A stretch of DNA of 64,000 nt from Osedax frankpressi (lineage: Eukaryota > Annelida > Polychaeta > Sabellida > Siboglinidae): contig OZ038317.1 in the NCBI GenBank assembly GCA_964035775.1, positions 11,608,477 through 11,672,476 on the forward strand, read 5' to 3'. Position numbers and translations under genes: made by a program. Below the pieces are notes generated by a model. It did not search any database. It had not been told where the DNA came from and saw only the letters and a program-made list of their open reading frames with translations. Positions 11,701-24,001 of this stretch are shown here, piece by piece (positions within the stretch are counted from its first letter, which is position 1; every line of letters starts with the position of its first letter).

Positions 11701-14700
11701 ATACTATTATATAATACTATTATATAATTATAAAGGTAGGGAAATCTATATATAGTCTAGTCATGCGAGTAGGAAGAGGAGGGTATTTTAGACGGAAGGG
11801 TTGGGGAAAATTTTTAATATAATTATTATTGTTACGTTATATTGTTATTATTATGGTCATATTATTATTATCTCATTTATATTTCATTATTAAATTATAT
11901 ATTGACAAATTATTATATTTAAACTTTGAGAGCAATTTTCTCGTGATTGTTTTTTGTATAAATATGCTAAAACTTTTTTTTTATAGACCAGATTGTTTTG
12001 AAAATTTCACAAATTTGCTATTTTGTATATATAAAAATAATAATTAACGAGTTTATATAAAATAATATTTTATTTTGCTATTATATCATTTTTAAATACA
12101 ATTGACCAACAAATATCTAGATTATCAATTTTTTGGTTTAACTACTTCATGCTTTATATATTCTTTTTTATTTTATATATTATTTTTTACTTTATATATT
12201 CTTTTTTACTAATTCATAGTATTGTAAATTAGAGTGTTTTTTAAAAAAGCCTATTCTTTAACATAGGATTTTTCAAGGTAGCAGATCCCCTTAAGTCGTA
12301 TATCTGAATACATTAATGATGAAGATGATAAACAAAGTACTCGTAAATAGAGATATTCATCAGAAAACCTAAGTGATGTGCTAAATTATGTATATATAAT
12401 ACAATATAATCGGAGTGATAAACATATATCCATATAACTTGAATAGTGAACCTAGCGCAATGTATTTATAATGAAGACTTTATAATAATGTACTTGGGAT
12501 GATGAAATTAAGTAAATGTACTTGTAGAGTATAATACTATTACATTCTTTTGTACTCAAATCCTGCTGTTATTTAACAGAAATGCTAATTATTATTTATG
12601 CATTAGAGTATCTCTAAGTAGTACTCCCTTAAGTAAACAATGAGATACACCCTATAACAATGGCTGGAATACTCTAGAAGGTACCAAATCATTCCATTCG
12701 TTGCTATACAAGTTTACGAGATTCTAAACCTAATACATGTAATGTGAACCTGTTTAACTCAAGTGCTTAGCGGATTTAACTTAGCAGAGTTCAACATGTG
12801 ATGAGTGTATGTGTAGGTATATGTATGTGTAGGTATATGTATGTGTGGGTATATGTATGTGTGGGTATATGTATGTGTGGGTATATGTATGTGTGGGTAT
12901 ATGTATGTGTGGGTTATGTATGTGTGGGTATATGTATGTGTGGGTATGTGTATGTGTGGGTATATGTATGTGTGGGTATATGTATGTGTGGGTATATGTA
13001 TGTGTGGGTATATGTATGTGTGTGTATATGTATGTGTGGGTATATGTATGTGTGGGTAAATGTATGTGTGGGTATATGTATGTGTGGGTATATGTATGTG
13101 TAGGTATATGTATGTGTGGGTATATGTATGTGTGGGTATATGTATGTGTGGGTTATGTATGTGTGGGTATATGTATGTGTGGGTATATGTATGTGTGGGT
13201 ATATGTATGTGTGGGTATATGTATGTGTGTGTATATGTATGTGTGGGTATATGTATGTGTGGGTAAATGTATGTGTGGGTATATGTATGTGTAGGTATAT
13301 GTATGTGTAGGTATATGTATGTGTGGGTATATGTATGTGTGGGTATATGTATGTGTGGGTTATGTATGTGTGGGTATATGTATGTGTGGGTATGTGTATG
13401 TGTGGGTATATGTATGTGTGGGTATATGTATGTGTGGGTATATGTATGTGTGGGTATATGTATGTGTGTGTATATGTATGTGTGGGTATATGTATGTGTG
13501 GGTAAATGTATGTGTGGGTATATGTATGTGTGGGTATATGTATGTGTGGGTATATGTATGTGTGGGTATATGTATGTGTGGGTATATGTATGTGTGGGTA
13601 TATGTATGTGTGGGTATATGTATGTGTGGGTATATGTATGTGTGGGTATATGTATGTGTGTGTATATGTATGTGTGGGTATATGTATGTGTGGGTATATG
13701 TATGTGTGGGTATATGTATGTGTGGGTATATATATGTGTGGGTATATGTATGTGTGGGTATATGTATGTGTGGGTTATGTATGTGTGGGTATGTGTATGT
13801 GTAGGTATATGTATGTGTGGGTTATGTATGTGTGGGTATGTGTATGTGTGGGTATATGTATGTGTGGGTATATGTATGTGTGGGGCATTGCAACTTCAAC
13901 TACATATCTAAACCCTCTCAACAACTGTCCTCCCCAAACCTACACACTTCTCTACTCCCCCAACTGTCCTCCCCAAACCTACACACTTCTCTACTCCCCC
14001 AGCTTCCCTCCCCAAACCTACACACTTCTCTACTCCCCCAGCTTCCCTCCCCAAACCTACACACTTCTCTACTCCCCCAACTGTCCTCCCCAAACCTACG
14101 CACTTCTCTACTCCCCCAGCTTCCCTCCCCAAACCTACACACTTCTCTACTCCCCCAGCTTCCCTCCCCAAACCTACACACTTCTCTACTCCCCCAGCTG
14201 CCCTCCCCAAACCTACACACTTCTCTACTCCCCCAACTCTCCTCCCCAAACCTACACACTTCTCTACTCCCCCAGCTTCCCTCCCCAAACCTACACACTT
14301 CTCTACTCCCCCAACTCTCCTCCCCAAACCTACACACTTCTCTACTCCCCCAGCTTCCCTCCCCAAACCTACACACTTCTCTACTCCCCCAACTGTCCTC
14401 CCCAAACCTACGCACTTCTCTACTCCCCCAGCTTCCCTCCCCAAACCTACACACTTCTCTACTCCCCCAACTGTCCTCCCCAAACCTACACACTTCTCTA
14501 CTCCCCCAACTGTCCTCCCCAAACCTACGCACTTCTCTACTCCCCCAGCTTCCCTCCCCAAACCTACACACTTCTCTACTCCCCCAGCTTCCCTCCCCAA
14601 ACCTACACACTTCTCTACTCCCCCAACTGTCCTCCCCAAACCTATGCACTTCTCTACTCCCCCAGCTTCCCTCCCCAAACCTACACACTTCTCTACTCCC

Positions 14701-17700
14701 CCAGCTTCCCTTCCCAAACCTACACACTTCTCTACTCCCCCAACTGCCCTCCCCAAACCTACACACTTCTCTACTCCCCCAGCTGCCCTCCCCAAACCTA
14801 CACACTTCTCTACTCCCCCAGCTTCCCTCCCCAAACCTACACACTTCTCTACTCCCCCAGCTGCCCTCCCCAAACCTACACACTTCTCTACTCCCCCAAC
14901 TCTCCTCCCCAAACCTACACACTTCTCTACTCCCCCAGCTTCCCTCCCCAAACCTACACACTTCTCTACTCCCCCAACTGTCCTCCCCAAACCTACGCAC
15001 TTCTCTACTCCCCAAGCTTCCCTCCCCAAACCTACACACTTCTCTACTCCCCCAACTGTCCTCCCCAAACTACACACTTCTCTACTCCCCCAACTGTCCT
15101 CCCCAAACCTACACACTTCTCTACTCCCCCAGCTTCCCTCCCCAAACCTACACACTTCTCTACTCCCCCAGCTTCCATCCCCAAACCTATACACTTCTCT
15201 ACTCCCCAAGCTTCCCTCCCCAAACCTACACACTTCTCTACTCCCCCAGCTTCCCTCCCCAAACCTACACACTTCTCTACTCCCCCAACTGTCCTCCCCA
15301 AACCTACACACTTCTCTACTCCCCCAGCTTCCCTCCCCAAACCTACACACTTCTCTACTCCCCCAGCTTCCCTCCCCAAACCTACACACTTCTCTACTCC
15401 CCCAGCTTCCCTCCCCAAACCTACACACTTCTCTACTCCCCCAACTGTCCTCCCCAAACCTACGCACTTCCCTACTCCCCCAACTGTCCTCCCCAAACCC
15501 ACACACTTCTCTACTCCCCCAGCTTCCCTATTCCTTATCTTAATGACATTAATTTAGAGTAAATCGCTGCAAAAAAAAATCATTTCCTAACTTGGCCGGC
15601 TGTATCACGAATTTTCGCCACCAAAGGAGTTCCATCTTCGTCATTGAATGCCAAGATGTCGCGAGTAATTTCAATCAAGTAAGAGCTCAATTCTCCTTCG
15701 TTCCATTCGCCAAACACCTGATTAATAGGAAGGCGTTATTTTAAATCGGTATTGTTTTTGCGTCAAAAAACATCAAAATTAAATATTTAAATATCATTTT
15801 AGAGTATTTTGTTTGCAATTTTCTAAATAATTGATATACCATTTTATTCAGTAATGTTACAAATAGTTAATAGATGTAAGGTTTAATAGACGCAGTAGAA
15901 TTATCAACAGAAATAAGTGCAGACAAGTTAGCTACTGCAATATATGTTGATTAAGTTTTTAATAAAAAAATATATCTACATTAAAAAGTATTTTGCTAAT
16001 TAATTAAGTGTTAATTCATTAATTAAGATGTTTAGTGTTTTAATATATATAGTATTAAAATGAAATAAGTAAAGTATATATATACAATATTTTACTATGA
16101 ATTAGACTTATAATCCTAATGATAACAATGTGTTATTATAATAATATCGAGTCAAGAGACCACTCCTATATCTAAATATAGATCAAGTCTAGATCAAGTA
16201 TTGATATAAAACTCACATAGAAAAAAATTCCAAATATAAGTTTAAATCTAAATGTATTAATAAGGTTTCAAATACTATTCCTATAATTATTATCTTTATA
16301 TTAAAGTGAATAGATATTTCATCCGTAAATAATAGTAAATATATTAGAAAGGGAAACTTTCTTTTATATTCTAGTAAACCTACGAATGATTGCTTCTCAG
16401 ATTTTAAAAGGATAGATTATCAACAAAATTAAGCAATTTAGTAGACTAAACGCCCGGATTGTTTACAGGATATGAATTGTAGACAGTGAAATTAAAAAAG
16501 CATACCGCATACAAAATATACTTAATAATAAATAATTTAAATGTGTCCGGTTGTAAAGAAATATGCAGAACCAGTTGCAAAGCACAAGTCGGAGACTATG
16601 GTTGACCTTTGACATGGCAGCATGGTCCATCTGCAGAGCAGACTTCATGAGGTTATAGGACTCGCATATCAACTGCATGTCCCCGTACTCTATACCATTG
16701 TGGACCATCTTCACGAAGTGTCCGGCTCCCTGGGGTCCGAGCTGGGGCGGGGTTTGAGGGGGTGCCGAATTAGTGTGTCTGCTACATGGCCCCCAATGGG
16801 TTAGATAATCGCGAGATAATCACCTTCTCAAATAGTAGGGGCACGATTACGAGTAGGGGCAGTGTAGATAATAAGGTAGCGTGTAGGGTGTAATAAAGTT
16901 GTAGAGTGTAGCGTAAGGCGACGTTCTACAGCGTAGGTCATACGAGTATAGGTGTACACCATACAACCTTACACTCCGTACACCGTATGAGGTGAGACTA
17001 GGTGTAGGGAGGCTTACCCAATCGCAGCATGGCTGTCCATCAACTTTAGCTGCTATGGACTGGAAAATATCTTTAATGTGCGGCCTGTAAATACATCGAC
17101 ATCGTAAAGTTGTGAATTGATAAAAAACCAAACCCACTAATAAGTTGAATTAGTTTTGAACTCTATGTAAACTCAGATTAATCTAGAAGAATGTGTAGTT
17201 TACAATATCGAAAATGTTATATTTATAAATTAATTTGGAGTCAATAAAATGTATGAAATAAGTGGATGTAAACCAGGCCTCCACCGCACCCCCTGGCATC
17301 AGGGAAGGTCCGTAACGAGCTCCATCTTCTCCGCCGCTGACACCGCTGCCTACAAAGTAGAATCCCTTTGCTCGCAATGCCTTCTCGCGCCTCTGCAAAT
17401 GTCAAATGGGGAGATGGATTCATTTTGAAATCTAGAATATTAACAACGCCGTTTATACATAATGTAAGTTTATTAAAACATTTACAAAAATTAGTTAATA
17501 ACCCATGCAATAATTGAATTAATTTTAGTTTATTAATTATATAATATAATATATATTTACTTATATTTAAAATATATTATATTAATTTTGTTATCAAGAA
17601 ATCATAAGAATTAATAATAGTCATCAAGGTATCAGTTATAATTCATTTATTTATCGACATTTATATAATATAATATTCAAAAATATCTTTATTTATATTA

Positions 17701-20700
17701 CTAAATGATTTTACAATATCAAAGTCCACATAAGATTTTATTATGTAAAAACGACCATTAAGTATAAAGTGTAGATATAATATCTGAAGATAATTTGAAC
17801 ATGATGTTAATGCTAAAAAGCTGAATGGAAAAAGAACAAATACCAAAGTTATATAAATGATAAGATAACTAATTAATTTAAAATTAATTTAAACTTAATT
17901 TAAAATTAACATTAAATTAATTTAAACTTAATTTAAAATTAAATATATAAATTATAACTTCAGGCACATGGATTATTATTTATTATATAATATTGTAAAA
18001 GGAAAAATTAACACTTATTGAATAAATATAGCAATACTTTAAAGTAATGTAAACTATTTAGATTATTTTTAAATACTTAGTTGTTATGTAATTTCCTTTA
18101 TGCAAATAATAATTCTTATACCATATGAAAGGGTTTTATAAAAATATGCAAACAAAAAATTGTTTCAAAAATTTTAACTAAACGAAATAAATAAACTAAT
18201 GAAAAAAATATAAAATATATTATAAATTATATCCAGGATAGATTATAGATTTAATTAGTTACACAATAAATTAACAAAAAATTTAATACAAAATATATGT
18301 ATTATTAGAATATATTTTAATTATGTATTTTATTTAATTAAGGCATTTCAAAATAATTAGAATCTATAAATTAGTTATTATATTTTGTATTAATAAATAA
18401 AATTATATTTTAATATAAATGGTATATACAAAGTTGTTACAAAAATATAATCCTTGAACAAATGCTTTTAATTATTTAGATGTTTCTAATTTATTGTTAT
18501 ATATTATAAATATAATATTAATCAATATTATTTATATTGCAATATCTATTACTTTTATCACAAAGAAAATAATGATTCATCTATAAGGTAATTACATCAA
18601 CACATCACACAGATAACTATTTTGTAATTTTTTTAAATCAGATTCTTTTAATTAGAAATCAAAATTATTATAATTTTTTCAATAAATACAATAAGAAATA
18701 TTTTTGAAAGGACATTGCAATTTATGAAAATAGATATAATTTATAAATATAGCAATACTTTGTGACCAATTAATAATTTCATCATTTTTTTTTAATTCTA
18801 TAAATAAATATTATTTACATTATCCTTACTTTATTACTAATTATACCTATAATTATACCTATTATATACCTATTATACTAATTATACCTATAATGACCTT
18901 GCATTATTGATTCATTAATAATATATTAATTATAAATAATTAATATCAATGAGAAATCCATGATAGAATAATCTAGATTAATAAATAATCTATATAAATG
19001 TGTTATTGTATATATTTTCACTAAAAGCATTATTATTTCATATATATACATAAAACAATTTGTGTAATTTATTTTGTGAACTAATGATAATGTTTGCCAA
19101 AATATACTTAATTTATGTTTATATCATTATATATATGGGAGATAAATTATATAAAATTATAGTAAGATTTATTATATTCACCAATTACAAATTATAATAT
19201 TATTATACTTAAAAATAACAATTTACATTTACCATATTTTTCTTGATCAAGATAGTTATTTACATAGTACATAGTATATCTACAAAATATCTTTTTAAAT
19301 GTATTGTATTTGAGAACATGCCTCTAATGTACTAACACTCTTAATTCTGCTGAATTTAATTGAATATATACCTAATAATTATAATATTATGATTATAGAA
19401 TGATTTATATTAAATTATACAATTATGATATTAAGAGGACATATAGTATATGTCATATACTAGTAATATATATAAATATTTAACTTTAAAAAATCTATAA
19501 AATCATAAATTTAATAATTATGAATATTATAAAATGAAATTAATGTTATGCAATTATATATTATTTATTTTATCAAAAAATCTAAATAAATATTTGAAGT
19601 TTATATAAATTGTACTTATAAAATTAATTATTATCAAATGTATAATAAACATAACATATTAAAATTGTATATTATATAAAATAATAGACAAATTTGTTAT
19701 AATCATTTTGTACTTTCCCATATAAAAATAGTATTTAAATATTATTATAATAGTGTCTATATATAGTTTTAATATATAAAAGCTAGGATTCATTATATTT
19801 TGAAAATCATAATAAAATGTTAAATCATTCTTTAATTGGTCATATGTCATCAAATGTCTGTGTCCTAGTACAATCTTATGTAAATAAGAAATTCATTTTT
19901 TCTTCAATTTAATTTTTCATGATTATAATCAAAATAATAATTATGACAATTTTAATATAACTTATAAGTAATACGATTTCTATGATTCATAATTGAATGA
20001 ATCATACAATAAATTTAATAATTATCCTTACTGAGAAAGATGTAGATTTTTGAAACTTTTTTTGAAGTTTTTAAATTTTTTTTAAATACCAAACAAAATT
20101 AAATAATTTCAAAAAGTTTCTGATGCGACAGTATTTTGACACTTAAACTTATGAGCCAGATAACAATCTAATCATTTCTGCATTATCTATTCTAATTGAA
20201 TGGTTACGGAATTGTATTGTAGTAATCACATCATAGGGTGTATTACAAAATAAAGCTACAACTTCACTTTGTTTGATACAGTATAAATAAATTATGATAA
20301 ACTTAAAATTACATTCAACAACAAAATAGAATGATATGGAAAAAAATGCTAATATTGAATAACAATAATATATAATAATAATAATATACTATTATAAATA
20401 TTGAAGTATATGACAATGTAATAAGTCATAATAATAACAATCATAAGCTTGTGATTACCGTAGTGTCATTGTATTCGGAATTTCCGCCATCGATAATGAT
20501 ATCTCCCTTCGACAGTAGAGGAACCTGTATAAGGAGAAAGTGTTAACTGAAAGTGGTATAGGATAAAAGATAAAAGATATAGGATAAAAGAGTACAGTAT
20601 TTTGTGAATTATAAATAAACTCATGCATGTCGCGCAGGTTCTACTAACGAGTGAATCGATAAAGTCATCGACGGCGTGGCCGGCCTTAACCAGAAGGATA

Positions 20701-23700
20701 ATGCGGCGAGGTAGTTTCAGCGAATCGACCATTTCTTTTAGCGAACGAGCACCGATAACCTAAAAATAACGGAAATGAAATATGTTGTAATTATTATCGT
20801 TTGATTTGGTTTTCAATAAATACACGACAAAATGAGATATTACTATCGACGCCATCATAATATGGTGACTATTTAAATTAATTTGATGTTTCAATGAAGT
20901 GAAGTTATCTTGAAAATTACCATACTAGACCTAATTAAACATGAAACATTAACATAATATTACAATACATCCTTGTAAAATTACATATATGTCTAAATTT
21001 GTGTGTGCGGTTAAGAGTGACAAACATTTGTTCCTTTTGCCTCCTTTGCTAGAAACTTGTCAACCTTTTCCACTGTTCTGTTAAAAGCGCAAACCTGAAA
21101 CCAACGCATAAATTGAAATTAACATCGACACGGATAAATGGACGTATTATTATTAACGACATTAAACAATTGACATCTACCGGTCAAACTTCAGGTAAAG
21201 TAAATAAATATAATGTCGACTATTGTATTGTCTGAATCACAGAATAAAAGACGACAACCTCTCATTCTACGTGGTGCTCGTCATTAGTCTATGGTGGTTA
21301 CGTAATATGTCTATTCTACTTGAATATACTCAAATACCCATTAGAGTTGTATATAATCACCCTGGTACATTCTTGCACTACACAAAACTATAAGCCACCG
21401 AAGAGCAGAAAAGTATCTAGTGTTACAATGGCGATTAATATACACTAAAATACCATAAAGAAATCACCGTGTATCCGTGATCGTTCATGTTCAAAATGAG
21501 GTTCTGACCCATTACAGCCAACCCAATTAATGCGATATCAGCTCTGAAAACATCGATCAAAATTAATATATATTATTATATAATGATAAAATTTAATATT
21601 AAATATAATTTGTCGGAGAAGTCTAATTGTGACTGGATAATTTTTGCCATAAATAATTCTAAAACAACCGATATATCGATATATTGTAATCATGTACTAC
21701 TATATATATAACAATTAGTATCAAAGCTATATAATAGAGATTATATCAGAATCAATCCTAGATATATATACATAATATAATATATTATAAATGATATGTA
21801 ATTTATTTTTACTAATATAATCATTTTGAAAATAACCCAATCCAAGAAACCAGATGATGTAATTATTCTACATTATCATATTGTTATTTTAAATAGAAAA
21901 ACAAAAATAATACATTATTCAATACATTGATTTTAAATTATGTTGCAAATGAAATATATTTTTGCTTTTATAATATTAAAAAAACTAAAATTAGCTGGAT
22001 GGTTTCCTCAAAATTTAATTTATAGATTATTATTATTATATTTATATCTCAGTAAACCATCCAGGTATGTTTAGTTTTTTGTTATAATATATTAAAAGAG
22101 GAAATTTACTTAATTTAAATTAATTCTATTTATATATAATAATTATATAAGAATTTATAATACTTATATCATCTGGTTTAATGAATACTGTATTAAATAA
22201 TATCCATTCATCTCATATAAGGAATTCTGGTTACATTTAATTTATTTTGGTTACTTATAATTATCTAATTATTAAATTAAAGTTATGATAAGTAGAAAAA
22301 AATTCCACAATAAAAAATTTGGTAATAAATAAAAAATGATATATATATAATATATACAATTGTTAATATTTCATGTATATATAGATATTTAATTACAATC
22401 TCATAAATGTACAAGATAATAGCTAGTTGATATTTATAAATTAAAATAGAATTGTCTAATAATAATAATTATTATATATATAATACATATTTATAAAATT
22501 TAATACATTTATTTAACACATAGTATATACTAATATAACATATTATATTATATGTATGATATAATATTATATTAAATACAGTTGCATTATATTTAAATAT
22601 ATATAAATAAATATATATAATATCATATATAATAAATATAATAAATATATATAATATCATTATAATAAGAAAATGTATACATTGCATTCAATTGTAAGAA
22701 TTAAATTAGAGTTTTTAATTTAAAATAAATTGTATGTTAATTATTAAGGAAATAACTTATACTATACATTCTGTATATATATAATACACTTAATAAAAAA
22801 CATTATTAATTAATATAAATATTAGATATATGAATTCTTCTATTTTGAATAAACAGTTTAATTGGATTATTATGTAATACAAAAATATTATTATTAGATA
22901 ATTATATTTTTACAATGTACTAAATTTCTATTATTAATGGAAATTTAATATTGAATTATTTCAAAATTAAAAATTATTTATTATTGCTTATATTATATAT
23001 TATTCATTTAAGTTGATTAGAAATTTTAGATATATTTTAAATATATTAAATTACAAAATTGGTTTGGAATAGTGTATATAAATAAGTAAATTGTCATCAT
23101 ATAAGTTATCAGAATATGTTAATGTTCAACTATACATTTTATAATTTTTTAATAATTTTTTAATAATTTTTGATAAAAAGTGAATACAGATAAACTCATG
23201 TAACTTAATGAATAGTAGACCAATTTCTATACAATTAAGTACATGAATATACAACACATTATACAATCAATATGTTCAAAAAGATGCAGCAGCATTAAGA
23301 TGAATACATTATATTATAGTATAATATTGATGAAGTACAATTACTCCATAATTGCAATACATCTCCCACATAATACCAGAAAATTAAATATAATAAATAA
23401 CTAATCATATTCATAACAATATTAATATACTGTATTAAAACATTGTTTGCAGAATATATGTTTGGAATATAACTTCCAGTAAACTACATATTCACGTAAG
23501 TGAATTATGAATTATTGCAGAATGTTATGTTTATTAGCGAATAAGAGTGATATAATTAGTAGTTATGTATTATATTTAATAATTAACTATGTATTTGTTC
23601 TACTTGGCATATATAACATATTTACGATTTTACTTGATACTAAAATATCATACTTGTAATTATAATCAATATAATATACATTATTTTATATTAAATTAAT

Positions 23701-23801
23701 ATTATAATTATTATAAATAATTATAATGTGTGTTAAAATTAATATATGAATTATGAATATGTAACATACAGGTTAATATATTTTACAAACTTTCCAGTCA
23801 T
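8772..23801 (-). CDS. PGD: 6-phosphogluconate dehydrogenase, decarboxylating (15 exons, complete)
   Basis: Cytosolic pentose-phosphate enzyme: 6-phosphogluconate + NADP+ gives ribulose 5-phosphate + CO2 + NADPH. Exons in transcript order: 23801-23791, 21543-21468, 21094-21026, 20759-20649, 20524-20459, 17392-17274, 17084-17018, 16741-16607, 15717-15592, 11153-11051, 10764-10673, 10605-10472, 10012-9913, 9171-9049 and 8891-8772. They total 1452 bases, 483 codons plus stop, the same length as human PGD. Exon 1 encodes only MTG plus two bases of a lysine codon and joins in phase to [14 protein letters not shown] (NADP-binding turn). Other landmarks: [36 protein letters not shown], the catalytic-lysine segment [32 protein letters not shown], and the C-terminal [14 protein letters not shown]. 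The tiny first exon is inferred from phase, sequence and position; the other exons are certain. Convergent with PIGT, divergent from NOC2L. Confidence 0.97.
10340..10476 (-). repeat. about 37-39-bp tandem repeat carrying copies of a PGD 5' splice site
   Basis: Reading the minus strand, exon 12 ends AGGAG and is followed by GTTAGTTT. A 37-39-bp unit starting with this junction repeats three to four times downstream. One unit reproduces AGGAGGTTAGTTT exactly (boundary 10396/10395), 76 bp past the real donor (10472/10471). Confidence 0.7.
12797..13883 (+). repeat. 16-bp minisatellite, unit TATATGTATGTGTGGG, about 67 copies
   Basis: Head-to-tail 16-bp units with recurring variants (GGGTTATG 15-mers, GGGTAAATG, GGGTATGTG, GTGTATATG) whose order repeats at about 207-240 bp, so a higher-order repeat is present. 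The + strand is G/T-rich. The array lies in the PGD intron between 11154 and 15591. Open frames of 60-214 codons here are repeat by-products rich in Cys, Tyr, Val and Met. Confidence 0.95.
13919..15528 (-). repeat. 39-bp minisatellite, G-rich on the minus strand, about 41 copies
   Basis: The + strand unit has C-runs CCTCCCC and ACTCCCCC around ACACACTTCT and AAACC. Variants differ at AACTGT, AGCTTC, AGCTGC and AACTCT. Because 39 is divisible by 3, several frames stay open on both strands (up to 683 codons) as repeats of 13 residues; none shows other evidence of coding. It begins about 35 bp after the 16-bp array and ends 64 bp before PGD exon 9. The PGD transcript strand carries two runs of four to five G per unit. 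Confidence 0.95.
17393..20458. other. 3.1-kb AT-rich PGD intron
   Basis: This is PGD intron 5, between the exons ending at 20459 and starting at 17392. I see only A/T-rich sequence and a TACCTATTATA cluster near 18840-18900; no gene, RNA or inserted element is recognisable. Confidence 0.6.
21544..23790. other. 2.2-kb AT-rich PGD intron 1
   Basis: This intron separates the 11-base coding exon 1 from exon 2. It is very AT-rich with TA-like stretches (22440-22680), and nothing else is recognisable. Confidence 0.6.
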
Positions 23802-24001
23802 AGTTTAGAATCGGACGCGTAAGTTATGTATTGGAGAAGAATGAAATAATGATATTTGTATTAGATTATTTAAACACTAGGTTTGAAATAATAGAATATT
23901 TTTTAATTCTAAGAGGTGGCGCTAGTAATCTTTATTTTTGATAATAAATAGATTAAGATAGTCTTTTCTATATTTATTGTCTCGGGAAACTTAAATTTAA
24001 A
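23802..24001. promoter_or_regulatory. 200-bp shared interval between divergent PGD and NOC2L starts
   Basis: The PGD ATG (minus, 23801-23799) and the NOC2L ATG (plus, 24002-24004) are only 200 bp apart, so both 5' UTRs and any shared promoter lie here. Islands of higher GC stand out: TCGGACGCGTAA next to PGD, GGTGGCGCTAG near 23915, and TCTCGGGAAAC just before the NOC2L ATG. No clear TATA box is distinguishable in this AT-rich DNA. Confidence 0.6.

Noticed and set aside
12798-15562. Long open frames across the minisatellites (for example 683 and 581 codons on +, 532 on -)
   Set aside because: They exist because the 16- and 39-bp units happen to lack stops in several frames on both strands. 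They lie inside a certain PGD intron and have no homology beyond the repeat.
16463-17510. Several minus-strand frames taken as separate genes
   Set aside because: They are exons 6-8 of PGD extended into introns.
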